Positions 6,190-6,474 of a DNA stretch of 6,474 nucleotides are shown piece after piece. Position 1 is the stretch's first letter, and each line of letters opens with the position of its first letter. The position numbers were made by a program, and so were the translations under genes. The notes below the pieces were generated by a model that worked only from the letters and a program-made list of their open reading frames with translations, did no database searches and was not told the DNA's origin. Source of the stretch: Anaerolineae bacterium (GTDB taxonomy: Bacteria > Chloroflexota > Anaerolineae > JADYZS01); assembly GCA_020853075.1 (NCBI GenBank), contig JADYZS010000523.1, positions 1 through 6,474 on the forward strand, read 5' to 3'.

Positions 6190-6349
6190 CGGCCGTTCGC
6201 CTCGCTTGCACCTAGTCGGCGCCGTGTACGCCCAGCCGTACTCGGCGGTGGAAAGCCCGCACGAGTACACAGGGCAAGCCGACAGGCTGGCCGTGACCAG
6301 CCGACCACCGTTCGTGCCGCGAGCAGCGGCGGCACGCCGGCCGTTCGCC
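6190..6349. repeat. 12-base direct repeat pair
   Basis: CGGCCGTTCGCC occurs exactly at 6190-6201 and again at 6338-6349, 148 bases apart. The pair brackets the first three stems of the hairpin cluster. It could mark the ends of a repeated unit or be coincidence in GC-rich sequence. Confidence 0.5.
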
Positions 6350-6398
6350 CTGGCGTGCCCGCCAGCCGGCCCTGCGCCCGGGCCGGGCGCAGCCCGGC
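6238..6398. repeat. Cluster of consecutive inverted repeats
   Basis: At least four stems follow one another. GTACTCGGCGG (6238-6248) pairs with CCGC plus CGAGTAC (6257-6268) with one bulged A. GGCTGG (6285-6290) pairs with CCAGCC (6297-6302). CGTGCCGC (6313-6320) pairs with GCGGCACG (6329-6336). CTGCGCCCG (6372-6380) pairs with CGGGCGCAG (6384-6392), extended outward by GCCGG (6365-6369) and CCGGC (6394-6398). GGCACGCC (6331-6338) can pair alternatively with GGCGTGCC (6352-6359), competing with the third stem. The high GC content makes chance stems more likely, but their number and length are notable. Confidence 0.55.
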
Positions 6399-6446
6399 AC
6401 AGGGGGCACGGCACAGGGTGCGAGACGGCAGGGCACGGCACAGGGT
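6396..6446. repeat. Short direct-repeat array with GGCACAGGG core
   Basis: GGCACAGGG occurs at 6396-6404, 6410-6418 and 6437-6445. The last two copies belong to a longer exact repeat, GGGCACGGCACAGGGT (6404-6419 and 6431-6446), with a 27-base period. The last copy also forms a small inverted repeat, CAGGGT (6441-6446) with ACCCTG (6452-6457). The array may continue beyond the spacing seen here, since the window ends soon after. Confidence 0.65.
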
Positions 6447-6474
6447 ACTCCACCCTGGGAGGGCGGAGCCCGAC

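Larger units (their letters stand above)
6110..6474. other. Non-coding, hairpin- and repeat-rich region after the kinase
   Basis: These 365 bases to the window end hold open frames on the minus strand, but their translations are low-complexity Ala/Arg/Gly/Pro-rich with no start signals or recognisable domains, so I call no gene. I see no stem followed by a T run that would make a good terminator after the kinase. The region contains a series of strong inverted repeats (6238-6398), a 12-base direct repeat flanking most of them (6190-6201 and 6338-6349) and a short GGCACAGGG repeat array (6396-6446). An 8-base palindrome CGGCGCCG lies at 6217-6224. It may be a dispersed repeat element, a structured RNA, or GC-rich spacer. 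Confidence 0.5.

Noticed and set aside
6073..6453. Overlapping minus-strand open frames at the 3' end (up to 126 codons)
   Set aside because: The translations are low-complexity Arg/Ala/Pro/Gly-rich, the longest runs into the kinase gene, no ribosome-binding site is seen, and several frames are open at once as expected for GC-rich non-coding DNA.

Overview
The window looks like a chromosomal sugar-uptake locus from a member of the Chloroflexota. The main clue is the binding lipoprotein: just after its lipidated cysteine it carries a long Val/Lys/Glu/Thr linker (repeated KETVxV and VEKxV units). I know this kind of linker from many ABC-transporter lipoproteins of Anaerolineae, Caldilineae and Roseiflexus-type bacteria. 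The high GC content and a CCCTCTCCC/GGGAGAGGG-type intergenic hairpin fit that placement. The lineage is inferred from memory, not from a search.

All five genes lie on the + strand. Bases 1-108 hold a good sigma70-like promoter followed by a perfect 8+5+8 palindrome, then an IclR-family regulator (109-888). A 282-base gap (889-1170) holds interleaved inverted repeats, a possible weak promoter and a possible 20-codon leader ORF. After it come a family 1 (CUT1-type) sugar-binding lipoprotein (1171-2688), a 115-base spacer with a very strong GC hairpin, two MalF/MalG-like permeases (2804-3778 and 3775-4653, overlapping by ATGA) and an FGGY-family carbohydrate kinase (4661-6109). The last 365 bases (6110-6474) hold no credible gene but are dense in hairpins and short repeats.

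The genes form a plausible unit. A lipid-anchored receptor captures a carbohydrate or polyol, two permeases import it, and the kinase phosphorylates it or a derivative. The IclR protein probably senses a related metabolite and represses its own promoter, perhaps the whole cluster. No ABC ATPase is encoded here, so the transporter probably borrows a shared MsmK/UgpC-type ATPase or one outside the window. The substrate cannot be read from the sequence. A CUT1 transporter next to an FGGY kinase would fit a polyol, pentose or ketose.

The protein-coding part is ordinary for such a cluster. The parts most worth a second look are non-coding: the operator overlapping the regulator's early transcript, the structured leader before the lipoprotein, the lipoprotein-permease hairpin, and the hairpin-rich tail after the kinase. 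I see no phage, CRISPR, toxin-antitoxin, transposase or RNA gene, and no convincing new system.
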